Assembly: GCA_964020155.1 (NCBI GenBank)
Contig: OZ026570.1
Span: 1,189,721 to 1,253,720 of the forward strand
DNA: 64,000 nt
Origin: Chondrilla cf. caribensis
Taxonomy: Eukaryota > Porifera > Demospongiae > Chondrillida > Chondrillidae
Direction of reading: 5' to 3'
Shown piece after piece: positions 37,121-57,400 of this stretch. Below the pieces are notes generated by a model. That model did no database searches. It was not told the DNA's origin and saw only the letters and a list, made by a program, of their open reading frames with translations. Position numbers and translations under genes: made by a program. Positions within the stretch are counted from its first letter, which is position 1, and every line of letters begins with the position of its first letter.

Positions 37121-37290
37121 ATGGTATTTTCAATGTATGGGAGAGAATAGGAGACAAAGCGCTATGCATCTTCTTGCATAACTCAAGGGAAAGGGGGAGT
37201 GTGTACCTGATATTCTTACCAGACCTAGCTGGGGTTGTGAACTAAATTCTAAAACAATTCTCATCTCTGTACAGTGCCCATCACCCAAAA
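37120..37290. repeat. Solitary satellite A/C-like unit
   Basis: One copy with TCAATGTATGGGAGAGAATA, CTTCTTGCATAACTCAAGGG, CCAGACCTAGCTGGGG and CAATTCTCATCTCTGTAC, that is, the same order as satellite A in forward orientation. Confidence 0.75.
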
Positions 37291-37427
37291 ACAATTACAA
37301 TAGAATGTTCTTTGAAAAAAATACAAATACAGCAAAACCATATTATATGCAAAGAGTAGTTGGAAGTAGAGTCTAAATCTGAGTCACTGGAAAACAAAAT
37401 ACATGCATGAAATAACATAATAGATAG

Positions 37428-37736
37428 CTAAAAAAAATTAAATATAGTACATGCTGTTATAATTGCTCCGATATTCAGTACAATACTTGATAGGGCCTTC
37501 ATTCTTTTCAGAGCTGGATCATCCGATTCGGCATATTTGAAAGACAGCACAATACCAGGGATTGCACAAGCCACAGGTACAACACATGGCAACAAGCAGA
37601 CCCCGCAAACGATTGTGAAACAGCTCAGTAATTGTGCAATCCAGGGAAGTGTCCATTTCCTGGGTTCTTGCCTCAGACTGGTTATGTAGTTTGTTACCAC
37701 ATATCCGGATATGGAGGCAGCTGCTGGAGGCCTCAA
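37428..37736 (-). pseudogene. Dispanin (CD225/IFITM-like) domain, fragment or 3' exon
   Basis: The minus-strand frame encodes about 100 residues with two membrane segments. The first holds CFTIVCGVCLLPCVVPVACA followed by IPGIVLSFKYAESDD, the second LNIGAIITACTIF. The order hydrophobic segment with Cys, GIV-FS, polar loop, ALKRMKALSSIVLNIG matches the CD225/dispanin domain, whose members sit in plasma or endosomal membranes. There is no in-frame ATG at the left end and no clear acceptor, so either the 5' exon is missing or this is a relic. A shorter copy lies at 38300-38372. Confidence 0.55.
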
Positions 37737-38299
37737 CAGACCTTGAAGAGGTTTATGTTGAGGTTGGACAAGTTCATATTGAAGCGGAAGTGACTGATAG
37801 CGAGGATAAGAAGTTTTGCACGGAATCTGATCTTGAATAGGTAGTAGTCGGGAGGGCTAGGTGCACGTGTTTCTAACGATTCACGACTAGCGGATTCTTA
37901 CGGAGGGTTGTTCCAAGGTGGTGCTTCAGGCGGATAACTTTCGCGAGGAATAACTGAAGGATTAGATTGCCGACAAGGATATAATTACTCATTTAACGGC
38001 TTTCCTTCCGAAACAGGATCACGTAGCTAGTCTACCACTCAACTTGCTAGCTATAAGAGTCTGTGGATAAACTAATAATAAAATGAAATAAAGCAATGTG
38101 GTCCTACACGTGATAAAGGACGGCAAATCAAGTTGCCAGAATCTGCAGAGCAGTGTATGTTTTAGGCTCAGGGCCCAGTCGACGTTCGAACAAGTGCCTA
38201 TGGCACCTGCCTCCTTCTTCGCGCCTGTAGGCCCTTGAGGGGAGTCCCCGGATGTTTTTTTGTCATAATAGGTACCAGTAAGCCCATGATTTGATATGT

Positions 38300-38372
38300 A
38301 CAAAGCACATGGTAACCAGCAGACCCTGCAAACGATTGTGAAACATCCCAGCAATTGTGCAATCCATGATGT
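38300..38372 (-). pseudogene. Second dispanin-like exon fragment
   Basis: About 65 bases match 37590-37655 with a few changes (CACATGGNAACNAGCAGACC, then CAAACGATTGTGAAACA). They encode CFTIVCRVCWLPC on the minus strand, after which the frame diverges. This is a partial duplication of the neighbouring domain. Confidence 0.6.
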
Positions 38373-38484
38373 GATATGGCTAAAGTATTAACAGGTTATA
38401 TGGAGACTTCTTTATCCACAAACAATGAACATCAGCTCTTTCTTAACAATAATTTGTCGTTGAATCTAAAACGATCGAAAATAA

Positions 38485-38793
38485 AGTGTAGCTTACTTAA
38501 TACTGAAGTACCCTGGCTGGTTAGTTTGCTGATAACTCTGTTAATGCATACAATTTATTCAGTCAGCCCTAACTAAGTCAATCAACTAACTCCGTTAAAG
38601 CATACAATTCATTCGGTGTCAGCCCTAACTAAGTCAATCAACTAACTCCGTTAAATCGTACAAGTCACTCATTCAGCCCAAAAATGATGTTAGATAAGTC
38701 AATGAGTATACTCATAGCAAGTATATATAGATATATGTATACAAGTACAGATTTGATGTGCCCTTTGAGGTACTTATACTAAATAGACTGTAC
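38485..38793. mobile_element. Degenerate M1-like MITE with internal duplication
   Basis: The left part GAAGTACCCTGGCTGGTTAG and the right part CTTTGAGGTACTTATACTAA resemble the M1 ends. The middle contains two to three copies of a unit of about 63 bp around TCAATCAACTAACTCCGTTA. Confidence 0.5.
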
Positions 38794-39235
38794 TGTAGAT
38801 TGAGGTGTGGCTGTTAATGATAAATTCTGTTATAACACCTAGGCTAGAATAGCCACATCAGCAGAGGCTGAGTGTAAGGGCATGTATATGTAGGAGATTA
38901 GTTGGCTAGGAATACATCTGAAAATATTGGGAAAATTCAATAGCACATGCATATGCACGCATTCATGCGATATTCAGTGCAACTGCATGCTTCACCAGTT
39001 TTGTGAAAAAAACTGGAAAAAAGACAGCCAAGAGGAAGCATGCAAATAAGAGAGAAAATAAAAGATATTAATATCAAGTTAATACATGTTGTATTAAATA
39101 CTACATTGAACATCCAGCAAGAACCAAAATAAAATTAATGTCAAAACGATCAGTCAATCTGCTCACGAGGGAACTGATATATCATCATATCACATAGAAC
39201 TTTATCGTCCAAAATGAGTTAAAAGGCTTGCTGGA

Positions 39236-40402
39236 ATGTCCTCAAAGTTTGACACTCTACTCCAAAGACGGAACATAATGGCCCCGTGGCCACCCGGATT
39301 CGCGATCATCATGACCACGTGCGTGGCGATCACGCGGTTGTTCGATTCGCTCGGTAGTCACATGACCCTTCTCGGTAGTACTCTTAAGGACGGTTGGGAT
39401 AAAATGCTTCCTAAAGATATCTTGGTGGATCTCTTCCCTAGTTTCAAGGATATTGACCCGGATGCGACTCATCTCAAGATTGGAGTTACGTCCGCTTCTT
39501 GTTTGATATCATTGGGAATCTTCATTACTACCTACATTTCGTCTCGTCCTTTGCGTGAGTTTCAACGATTGAGCCCGAGCCAGAAGGTATTTTGGTCAGC
39601 AACGGTCGTGAGGGGTTTGTTTGGGTTCTGGTCAATTCTTTTTGGCGTCTGGTATCTCTTGTTTGACGATAACCTTCATATCGACATCATAACGGAATAT
39701 GACTTCACCTCGCATTTCATCTGTTATATCAACCTTGGGTTTTTCTTTTTCGAATTTTCCTGTCTGGTGTTGTCCAACCTGTGGTTCAGGCATTTCGATA
39801 AGGCTCTCTTCACTCACCATTTGCTGGGACTTGGGATGTTTTTTTGCGTTGTGTACTATGACATTGCCCATTATGTTGGGATCGTTGGCGCATTGTTGGA
39901 GATGACAACACCATTTTCCTGTATCTGCTGGCTCCTCCTGAAGCTCAAGAAACAAAACACCAAATTGTGGAGCATCAACCAGCTTGTCTTGATCCACTTG
40001 TTCCATTGTCGGTCAATGATGGAGGCATTTTGGTGGTGGCAGACGTATAAGCATTGGGACTCCATCGTCAATCACCTACCTCTTGTTTTGATTTTGGACG
40101 TGTATGTGGGTCTCATTGCAACGACATTCGTCCTCACTCCTTACTGGACGATAAAGAAGACAGAGCAGTATTTCAATCGACAGGATTGGAACCATCCGGG
40201 AAACCAGCCCAAGACGCAGCTGAACGGTGGAGGAAATGTTCCAAATGGGGATGCAGTGACGAATGGGGATGTCCCATCAGTTAAATCACGCCGTGCTGAA
40301 AAAGAAGTCAACAATGCAATCGCTGGATTGAGTGAGCCTCCCTCCAACATGCATGGGAATAAGTCTAAAAGACGAAACAAGAAGAATAAGAAGGACATGT
40401 AA
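39236..40402 (+). CDS. CLN8: CLN8-like TLC-domain ER protein
   Basis: An intronless frame of 388 residues. The TLC-type multi-pass domain occupies roughly residues 85-315. Motifs that match CLN8 as I know it include the PLREFQRLSPSQKVFW region, LFTHHLLGLGMFF, LLEMTTPFSCICWLLLK, VLIHLFHCRSM and TPYWTIKKTEQYFNRQDWN. CLN8 is an ER cargo receptor for lysosomal enzymes. The C-terminus is KKDM, a KKxx ER-retrieval signal, where the human protein also ends in a dibasic signal. The N-terminal 80 residues and a Lys-rich tail make it longer than the human protein (about 286 residues). A second ATG at 39278 is an alternative start. The ACTR3 start follows 353 bp after the stop on the same strand. Confidence 0.9.
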   Translation: MSSKFDTLLQRRNIMAPWPPGFAIIMTTCVAITRLFDSLGSHMTLLGSTLKDGWDKMLPKDILVDLFPSFKDIDPDATHLKIGVTSASCLISLGIFITTYISSRPLREFQRLSPSQKVFWSATVVRGLFGFWSILFGVWYLLFDDNLHIDIITEYDFTSHFICYINLGFFFFEFSCLVLSNLWFRHFDKALFTHHLLGLGMFFCVVYYDIAHYVGIVGALLEMTTPFSCICWLLLKLKKQNTKLWSINQLVLIHLFHCRSMMEAFWWWQTYKHWDSIVNHLPLVLILDVYVGLIATTFVLTPYWTIKKTEQYFNRQDWNHPGNQPKTQLNGGGNVPNGDAVTNGDVPSVKSRRAEKEVNNAIAGLSEPPSNMHGNKSKRRNKKNKKDM

Positions 40403-40755
40403 CCCGAAATATTACGTTTCCAATTTATTCTGATTTGTTGTATGACTTGTAATTTATTTAGTCTTCCTCCTGTAGTCTGTATATTCATATTCTTGATAAT
40501 TTATTCATTAGTATTTAAATTGAGTAGATTCGATCGCAAAGGGACCATTATTCTGAATGGTTGCACATACCATCCATGCCCGAGTACACATGGGTTAATT
40601 GTTCATGCGAGTTTGCGGTACACGCGAGTGTTCGCGGTACACGTGCTACTGAGCACGCGTAGTCGTCTTTTGGCCTTATATGGTCATCATCTTGACTGTC
40701 CCTTCAGAGCTAATCTGCTTATACAAGACTCCGGAGGGAATACAGAGGACCAGAC

Positions 40756-49141
<8,386 letters not shown>

Positions 49142-49414
49142 TTGTTGCCATGAAGACATCCAATATTTGTACAATTTGTTTGTTTAGTGTGCGATGGTTT
49201 GCCTCAATGGATGAACGGACTAGGTTAATTATGTTATATTCACTTTAAATTGTTAGGTCGTCACAGCTAGTGTGCATATGAATGTATAATTGTGGAAAAT
49301 TTATAATTATTTTGTCAACATTGAATAATTGATCATTGTGTCAATAGTGATAACATTGTATTGTAATAATATTATTTGCTTGAAAGTATTAGACGATACG
49401 TAGGTATGAACTAT

Positions 49415-49577
49415 TACAGTGGAACCTCTGAAATGTGTAAACCTCCATAATAAGGACATCATTCTGTGTCCCAGTATAGTACTGTAGCTTATTGAATGAC
49501 CTCTGAATTGAGGAAACCTCTGTATAATGACTAAACTTAAGGTCCCAAACTGTCCTTAATAGAGAGGTTCCACTGTA
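49415..49577. mobile_element. MITE M2, full copy 2
   Basis: Begins TACAGTGGAACCTCTGAAAT and ends AGAGAGGTTCCACTGTA with TA at both edges. The interior matches the copy at 46477-46655 (CATTCTGTGTCCCAGT, CCTCTGAATTGAGG, GTCCTTAATAGAGAGG). It lies about 270 bp downstream of the ACTR3 stop. Confidence 0.85.
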
Positions 49578-49579
49578 AT

Positions 49580-50640
49580 AGGTAGGTATATATAGTTGCA
49601 TGGCCAAGTAATGTATACTGGTAAAATTTCATGGTATACATATCAAATTTATCATTAATTTTGTGTTTTGATATTATTTTTTCACTCTCTGTACTTGTAA
49701 GAATTTCGTGAATAAACTCGGGCGAATGGCAAAAATCATGAGATTTCAACAAAGCAAATTGTTTCCGCTTTATGATGTACTTCGGCGTATAATTTATTGC
49801 CTGAGTCCTAAGGATGAGCATATTTGAGCTAATTCTATAGTGCACACTGTGATGTACGTGCACTTAACTTGATTGTTGTACATGACATGTAAGAACCGAA
49901 TTGTATTATGACATTCCCAAGGCAAACAACATCAGAACATGCCCTCCAAAAAGGTTTTACTGTATGATGGTCACTGTGTTCTCAAGTGTCATTATCTTAT
50001 AGATCAAGGGAACTAATTAATAGTACAATGCATTAATTTGAATTAATGATATTGAACAAAAATTTATACTAAAAATACATAATGTACATACTCATATGGC
50101 ATACAAAGTTCCACATTGAGAATATAATATATGTAAAGATGATTCCGTGGTTGGATATATGTAGTTTTGTTATAATAATAATTGTTATAGTAGGGAGTAC
50201 TTAATTTTGTGCACACACGTATTATACGTACGTATGTACACTTGCAAGATCGAAAATGTATAAATATACAGACAGTGTAACCTGTTATTATATATAACAC
50301 AGGAAGCGTGAATACAGTGAATATACGTATAATATGCATACAGCATATACGTATTTATAACAAAATTGATTTATTATCTCATCCAAACCACATGCTTGGG
50401 TCAAACATAATATACAACGTTTTGAGATGAATGCATTCATACTGCAAACAGGTTTGTAAGTAGCTCAATCCTTTGACTGTCATCTTAATTATATTCATGA
50501 TTTGAACTGGTTGCTAGGTAACAAAATTGTGAAAGCTGAGGATGCATATATAATAGGCCTAGCCCACACTATCAACACCGGGTTACATGTACTGTACAGT
50601 GGTTAGTGAAGCAGTTCAGTCCCTCTGGACTACTCTCATG
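49580..50640. other. AT-rich intergenic, no gene seen
   Basis: No exon, RNA gene or repeat family is recognised. It separates ACTR3 from the secreted-protein cluster. Confidence 0.5.
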
Positions 50641-51140
50641 GTGAGTCCACATTGTGAGAGATTCCTCACAATCAATACACGGTATAACAAAATTAATGAT
50701 GTTACAGTGCAACTTGCTTAGTATAAGTACCAGCATGGGTTGTACATGCTCCTGGTTAGTAATAGTGAGTACAATTCACTCGGTCCCCACCTCACATACA
50801 CCATGTCAACCAGTACTGACAGCGAGTACCTCTAGTAAGAAGTACAGATTTGGTGTGCCTTCAATGTAGTTTGTAAGCATGTTGAATTGTATAATGTACT
50901 CCGTTTTTCCTGAAAGATCGAGGAAATGTGCTCTTCTCACACTCTCCGCGAGACATGGAGTGTACATAGACTTTTGAAACCTTGTGTTGTTATCCCGCAA
51001 GAGGAAATGCTACAGGAAGTAATTTGTACATTCGAATTCATCAGGTTCGACTTGGAAGGAAACATTACATCACCACAACCAACCCCAGATAAGTGGATGT
51101 GTGTTGCTACAGACATATATATATAGGACATCCACCTAAC
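50640..51140. repeat. Duplicated upstream block, copy 1 (includes an M1-like MITE at 50703-50891)
   Basis: After the MITE, the sequence GTGCTCTTCTCAC...CGAGACATGGAGT, the TTGTGTTGTTATCCCGCAA block, ACCAACCCCAGA and GTGGATGTGTGTTGCTA recur in the same order at 53505-53890. The two blocks lie about 0.7 kb and 1 kb upstream of secreted genes 1 and 2, so they mark the tandem duplication unit. Confidence 0.75.
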
Positions 51141-51703
51141 TTGCAATCAATAGTAATTTAATTGTGATCCTGACGTGAGGGAATTGTCCAAAATAAGATA
51201 AATCCAATGGAAATGAGATTATTGTCCGATTGAATAAATAGGATGACTGATCATATACAACAGAAAAATTCTTGTTACATGGCAATGGGATGTATACTAC
51301 AGACTTCTCCTCAATTCTGACTTCACTATGCTACACTACAAGTGAACTTGGTATGAACTGTACGTACTATAATTTACAGTCACATGCAATCACATTTCTC
51401 TTTCTGACCTTATAACTAGCTAGGTTCTAATGCCTGTCCACATGACATTGTGTACACATGACAAACACACGATGCCTGCTTGTGTAGAATTAATAGATAT
51501 TGGTTACAGGTACTGTATCAATGTAACACATATTTTGTCCATGCCAGCATACTACACTGTACTGCTTCACTTCTAGAGGTGAAGGATCAAAGGCGATATC
51601 TTCCTGATCTTCCTGGAGGAAGTTTGATGATCTCAAGTGTAGGTTCTGGTGAGCTGTTTGAAATAAGTGAACACTCAATTACTAAACTTCAGGTACTACT
51701 GGC

Positions 51704-51711
51704 TATAAAAG
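51704..51711 (+). promoter_or_regulatory. TATA box of secreted gene 1
   Basis: TATAAAAG lies 94 bp upstream of the start codon at 51805, a fitting distance for a short 5' leader. Confidence 0.6.
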
Positions 51712-51804
51712 CACTGTGTGAAGCACGGGCAGAATTGAGAGTGAACCCTGTCTATTAAAGAGTCTTTGTTGCAAAGAGGAGAAATAAATACAGCATCAAG
51801 TACA

Positions 51805-53305
51805 ATGCTTGGCTACACTGTTCTTCTGATTGCAATTGGATTTTCGTCGGTGGAATGCTCGGGAGGATTTTGGGGAGGTCCCATCATCAGAAACCACCCA
51901 GTGACCGCAACGGGTCAGGTTCGCTGCCTTCTCAACAGAACCTACCAACCTCTTCCTCACATCAAAATAGAACTGGTTGACGAAGATGGACTCATTGATT
52001 CTGTGATGGCCTCGACCACAACCAATGCCACTGGATTCTTTCACGTTTCTGGAGAGGGAAGGGACGGCCTGAACGGGAAGCCAGACCCAAAGATCAGAAT
52101 AGAGTACGCTTATTCCGGCAAATTTGGTAGATTGCACATCGAGAAAGATACCATATTTGGGGTGAACCGCAAAGAGGAGACGGGAGTAAGGAGCAACCGT
52201 TTCTCCAGCTACATCCAGTTCGGACAGTTGGATTATGATAACGAACACTGCAGAGCATATTATAGGTTCTACACAGCACTGAAGGATTACTACGCTCTGG
52301 TTGGAGAAAAACCGCCTTACAGGACACTTCACGTGCGTACGGATGCAAGTCAAGGAGACATATCTGCCAACACCGATGTGATTCGTATCCCTACCTCCAA
52401 GGACCCCATCTCGCAGGAAGTAGCCGACAAATACTTTGCACATACTATCAGGAATAGTTATGATGGCAGCATCTTCCACTTCTGGCATTACTCGCTAAAG
52501 TACAAATACTCACAGGATCACTCCTGTGACACGAGGACTAATGGAGGCTTAGCATTCAATGAGGGTTGGGCTCTCTACTATGCTGACCTTTGCACAAGTG
52601 AGTGTAATGCTATATATACATATATTCATAGGCGATATTTTGCGAAACTGTTATGTATGTGAGGTATAGGGCCGCCATTTTGTTTTCGCGTCATCCCTAC
52701 ATAGAGTGCTATCGCACTCTATGATATTATATTTGTTGGTTACTGTATATACACACCATATACACACTGATACAACGCATATTACCGGTGTATTGCGCAC
52801 AAATCCTGAGTCCAACGAAACGTGTGTTGGTGTTGTGAACATGGCACCCACCAGTGAAGGATGTCATTGAAGAAGCATTCTTTAGGGTATACTACACACA
52901 TACAGATCACATTCAACTCACTTTATGTGTACACGAATATACATGTATGGAAACATGTGTTGTATATGTATGTAGAGTATCTCACGCATGTGTGAATAGG
53001 CTTCATGGAGAGGTTAAATGTACATATGCGCATAGCAGTATACGAATTTGTATCCCAGCTCCATGTTTTTTCTTCCCACTACCCCCATCGCCTCCTTTTC
53101 TCTTGTTTTCATGGTTACAGGTTACACTGGTACAGACTACAATTTTGAGGGTAATGTGGCATCCGCTTTGAAGAGACTGGCACTGGCGTGTGGGTCCTCC
53201 AAGGGACAGATGGTCAGTGTACTCAAACGATCTGGAAAGGGCACCATCCACAGCTTCCAAGAATTCAATGCCAAACACCAAGAATTCTTCCAGTGCAGCC
53301 TGTAG
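51805..53305 (+). CDS. Secreted transthyretin-like/gluzincin-like protein 1, probable pseudoenzyme
   Basis: Exons 51805-52597 and 53121-53305 join in phase 1 and give 325 residues. The start at 51805 begins a signal peptide (MLGYTVLLIAIGFSSVEC). Residues about 33-130 form a transthyretin-like beta domain (ATGQVRCLLN, TTTNATGFFHVSGEG, PDPKIRIEYAYSG). The second domain has the CRAYYRFY block and a GLAFNEGWALYYADLC segment with E253. Where the two paralogues have HEFAH, this protein reads KYFAH (209-213), so the first zinc-ligand His and the catalytic Glu are replaced. The last exon encodes the shared EGNVASALKRLA module. I infer a secreted, catalytically dead family member. A longer frame from 51766 has no ATG at its start and was not used. 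Confidence 0.8.
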
Positions 53306-53504
53306 AGCGATGTGTACTCCTGAATTTTGGAACACATCATATCTCAACATCATAGAATGATATTGATAGACATCCATAGCTATTAATTTATAGATGTGAA
53401 ACACATTACATTGGAATTTATTGTAGTAGATCATACATACATACACATGCATTATGAATAGGCCTATAATTTATCAGATTCAAAGAAATATGTTGTTATT
53501 AATG

Positions 53505-53890
53505 AGAGATCAAATTATTATTACAGTGCAATTTGCTCGGTGAGCACCCTGGCTAGTACATTCTCCTGTTGATATTATATACACTTCACTCAGTCCCTGG
53601 CTCATGTACACTATATCAACCAGTACTGATACTAAGTACCTCAGATGCAGAATTAGTGTACTCTTCAAGGTACTTTGTAAGCAAGTTGCGAACTGTATGT
53701 TGTATTCCACTGTTCCTGTAAGAGGAAGTGTGCTCTTCTCACATTCTCCAAGAGACATGGAGTACAAACGTATTTTGAACTTTGTGTTGTTATCCCGCAA
53801 AGTTTAAGTGAAGGAAATATTACATCATTGCAACCAACCCCAGACGAGTGGATGTGTGTTGCTATGACATCAACCTAACTTGCAAGGGTT
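53505..53890. repeat. Duplicated upstream block, copy 2 (includes an M1-like MITE at 53522-53697)
   Basis: Same order of landmarks as 50640-51140, with internal deletions. The MITE portion starts TACAGTGCAATTTGCTCGGT and ends in its degraded reverse complement. The presence of the MITE in both copies shows it was there before the tandem duplication. Confidence 0.75.
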
Positions 53891-54910
53891 GTGATGAAAT
53901 AAGAACTATCCCAAAGATGCCTTGGATACGGTTGCTTAGCAACCATATCTTAGTTATAGTTGTCTAGCAGCTGTGGCATGCAAGTAAGGCTTGTACGTTA
54001 GCTCTTTCAGGCTTCTATTGGCTCTTTGTTGAATATACCATAATTGGAAGTATTAATTTCAAATACACACACATACGGTCAACATAGATACATGCATACA
54101 TGTACAGCACAATATGTTATGCTCATACATATTATGTGATATATACATGAATATGATTGGGTGTACTACATCAACAAGGGCTGAAATATTGTTTACATTG
54201 AGCCTTAGGTAGATGTACAAAGGTAAAGTACTGTGAATATTTCTATATGTACATATGTACATGATATTCTGTCGTGTATGTACATATGTACATGATATTC
54301 TGTCATGTGTATGTACATATGTACATGGTGCTCCATACATTTATACAAGCATACATGATGCTCTGTACATGTGTTTGTACATTCGTACCTGGATACTGTA
54401 CTGTATATACATATACTAAACCTCTGTGTGACATACCAGCTACCTGGCAGCTAACAACATACCACCTAACAGTAGTCTTACATAGCCAAACTAAATAGTG
54501 GCAGCCATTTAAAATCGCAAGAACATACAATTATTGTTGGTCTGGCTATGTACGACTGTTAGACTAGCCAACAAGCCTATCTGATCTCTCACCATAGCAT
54601 GTTGTGCTGAGTGTGATGAATGTTTTCACAACCCACAAGTCTAGGAATGTGCTGAGTAAACTATTCAACGATATTCATAGTCCCTCCTACCACCAATGAC
54701 AGCCCACCCGTCCCAACACATGACCATGTGTAGCTGTTGCAAGCAGCCCACATAACATAACAAACATAACAGCGTACATATTATGTTATATACTGTACTT
54801 CGTATCTGTACCATAGTCTGTAGTATTGTATAGGACATCTCTAAGTCACTACAGGCTGTACACCAGGCCTGACTCTTTGAAGTTTGGATATTACAGAGTG
54901 AATCAGTTAG

Positions 54911-56490
54911 ATGGTTTGTGTTTGGCTTCTCCTGTTGTTTTGTACAGCTGCTGTAGTTCAAGGGGAGTCTGTTCATCGGGCAACAGCCACTGGTACAGTG
55001 AAATGCTTCCTGGATGGATCCTTCCAGCCAGTGCCTCATGTGATCGTTGAACTTCACTGTCATACCAAGGCCAGTGATGACACAAAAGTGACTGAAGGAA
55101 GAACCAGTGAGAGTGGTAACTTCAGTTTGCCCATGAGCAGCAGGAAGTGCTTCAAAAGCAGGTCCACCTGGCCTAGAATCAAGGTCATCTACAACTACTC
55201 TGGGACATATGGCAATATGGAGGTGGAGGCTCTACACGGCAAGCGTTACTACACAAGTACATCTAAGGACTTGAAAATTGAGTTCGATATCAAAATGAAG
55301 AACAAATTCTGCCGAGCATACACCAGGCTGTATCACGATGGTCTGAAGTACTATTATAACATTGTAGGGAACACACCACCTTACAGCAAACTGTACGTAC
55401 AGCCGAACAGTGTTATCCATGGAGGTGTCTTCCACTCCTCGGTTTACATCCTTCGCTTGTCAAAAAGAAAGGACTACGTTCAGAGTTCAGCCAGACATGA
55501 ATTTGCACACACAATCAGACACAGCTATGATGGGAACCTCTACCACTTTCTCGGTGATGTGGCACGATACCGATATTCGCAGACCCACTATTGCTCCAAG
55601 CTGACAAATGCTGGATTTGCTTTCAACGAAGGGTGGGCAGAATACTGGGCAGACGAGTGCTATGGTTAGTCGAATACAGTGTACGCATGGTATCAAGCAT
55701 ATACAGGCATACATACAAAACTCTTTATGTGAGTATATATACTATAGTATACACCTAGGAAGGTATTGTACATATGTATGTCCGTAGGTGTGTATGTACA
55801 GATTGTATGCATGCACACATGTTTGGATGTATGTATGTATGTAATACATGCATGTTTGTATATGTAGGTATGTATGTACACGGTAACAAGCTTATTTACA
55901 TACGTATAGGAGGGTATCATCTGTATACGTATGTATGTACCATCAGCAAATTCATGAGTGTACGTATACACGTTTATATGTATGTGTATGTACATGTGTA
56001 TGCATGATGAGCACATTCGCATGTATTTACATATGTATGTATGCATAATCAATTTATTATGTTTATGTATGTATGTATATGCATATGTACAGTATGTAAT
56101 ATAATATGTATGTTCATATGTTGCATATATTACAAATATTATATAGCATATAATATAGTTGCTTATGTGCTTTGTTGTTAGTGTACACTGCAGTAAATAA
56201 TTCACTGCACACTGGCCAGCACCCGTTGATGTACATTGATGTTGATGTTCATCATTAGATGAATTCCCATACTTTTATATCATTTTGCAGGGTCCACTGG
56301 TTCAGACTACAGAGTTGAAGGCAACGTAGCCTCAGCACTGAGGAAGCTGGGTGTAGCCTGTGACACAAGCAAGGCTGAAATGGTGGAGGTACTCCGGTAC
56401 AATCCAGGACGCATACACAGCCTCTGTGAATTCCAAGACAGACATAATGTCCGCTATCGATGCAATGTGACTCTACCATCTTGTTACTGA
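54911..56490 (+). CDS. Secreted transthyretin-like/gluzincin-like protein 2
   Basis: Exons 54911-55664 and 56291-56490 join in phase 1 and give 317 residues. Signal peptide MVCVWLLLLFCTAAVVQG; transthyretin-like domain about residues 24-120 (ATGTVKCFLDGSFQPVPHV, GRTSESGNFSL, PRIKVIYNYSG). The second domain has CRAYTRLYHDGLKYYY, H196-E-F-A-H200 (HExxH) and FNEGWAEYWAD with E240, forty residues later. NEGWAEY resembles the third-ligand helix of gluzincin peptidases such as M1 (NEGFA), so a zinc metallopeptidase fold is plausible. The terminal exon carries EGNVASALRKLGVAC and several Cys. The transthyretin-like domain as known in nematodes is extracellular. Substrate is unknown. Confidence 0.82.
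55665..56290. other. Intron of secreted gene 2, rich in TATGTATGTA motifs
   Basis: Filled with degenerate ATGTATGTACATAC-type simple sequence. The long minus-strand ORF across it is an artefact. Confidence 0.7.
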
Positions 56491-57132
56491 CACTATCGAC
56501 CCTGTACTGTACCTGCACATCACTTGTATGCATGTACTGCAGTAGTTAGTGTATATTTTGCATGTGTATGTATATAATAGCTATGACTAATGCAATCATT
56601 TTGTATGGATGCTTCTAAACTGACGTGTGACCACATCCAAGGATTTATCGCATCTGTATATTTCATACAGATCTATATTGCCCAATCTTTTAGTATAGTG
56701 GGAAAATACAGATAAGTGTCATTTTCTAACACGAAAACTACTGATTAACCTTCAAAAAGTATCCATTGCTGAAGTATTCGAATAATTTTCAGTCAATTGG
56801 AATCTTCAGAGCTCTTAGCATCTGTTTAGTTGCAGCATAACCATACCTCCCTCCTCATTGTACGATATCCACGTATGGAGGTGCTTAAAAGGATCGGTTT
56901 AGAAGCCAATTATAACCTATACATATAGTGCCTACTAGGAAATATTCCAACAGTATGGAACATTGCATTCTCATATATAACTCATTGTAACTAGAGAGTC
57001 ATGATGATCCCAACATTTGGATACTTCTCAACTTCAATCTCACTCTTTATAACTACATTATCCTGTATGCATACATTAGAGGACATGCAGACACACGTAC
57101 ACAGACGTGACATGCGCAAAACACATTTTGAC

Positions 57133-57400
57133 TAACCAATTGAGTAACCAACAGTCCATCTGATATGCCTGAAATGGTGTATTCTCTCAGGATTCTCTGA
57201 AATGTTAGTAGGTGCAATATTAGTATGGTTTCAAAGTCACCAGCGAATCAACATCTGATATGCCCGGTGTGTCCAATTACTAAAAGCAAGTATACCAGCT
57301 CCCACACAGAACCCAATGATGGTACCACATGTGTACGTACTCACACATAGTTCGTAAGTACGTACACACGAACTATATGCATGTGATGTGTGTGTAACAC
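57133..57400. repeat. Dispersed repeat, copy 1
   Basis: Shares GATATGCCTGAAATGGTGTA, GGATTCTCTGAAA, GTTAGTAGGTGCAATATT, TGGTTTCAAAG and ACCAGCNCCCACACAGA with 58001-58270, in the same orientation 870 bp away. No coding capacity is evident. Confidence 0.8.

Noticed and set aside
51796..52488. 230-codon minus-strand ORF
   Set aside because: Antisense shadow of the first exon of secreted gene 1, which has signal peptide, domain motifs and splice sites on the plus strand.
55693..56205. 170-codon Tyr/His/Ile-rich minus-strand ORF
   Set aside because: Simple-sequence translation of ATGTATGTACATA motifs in the intron of secreted gene 2.
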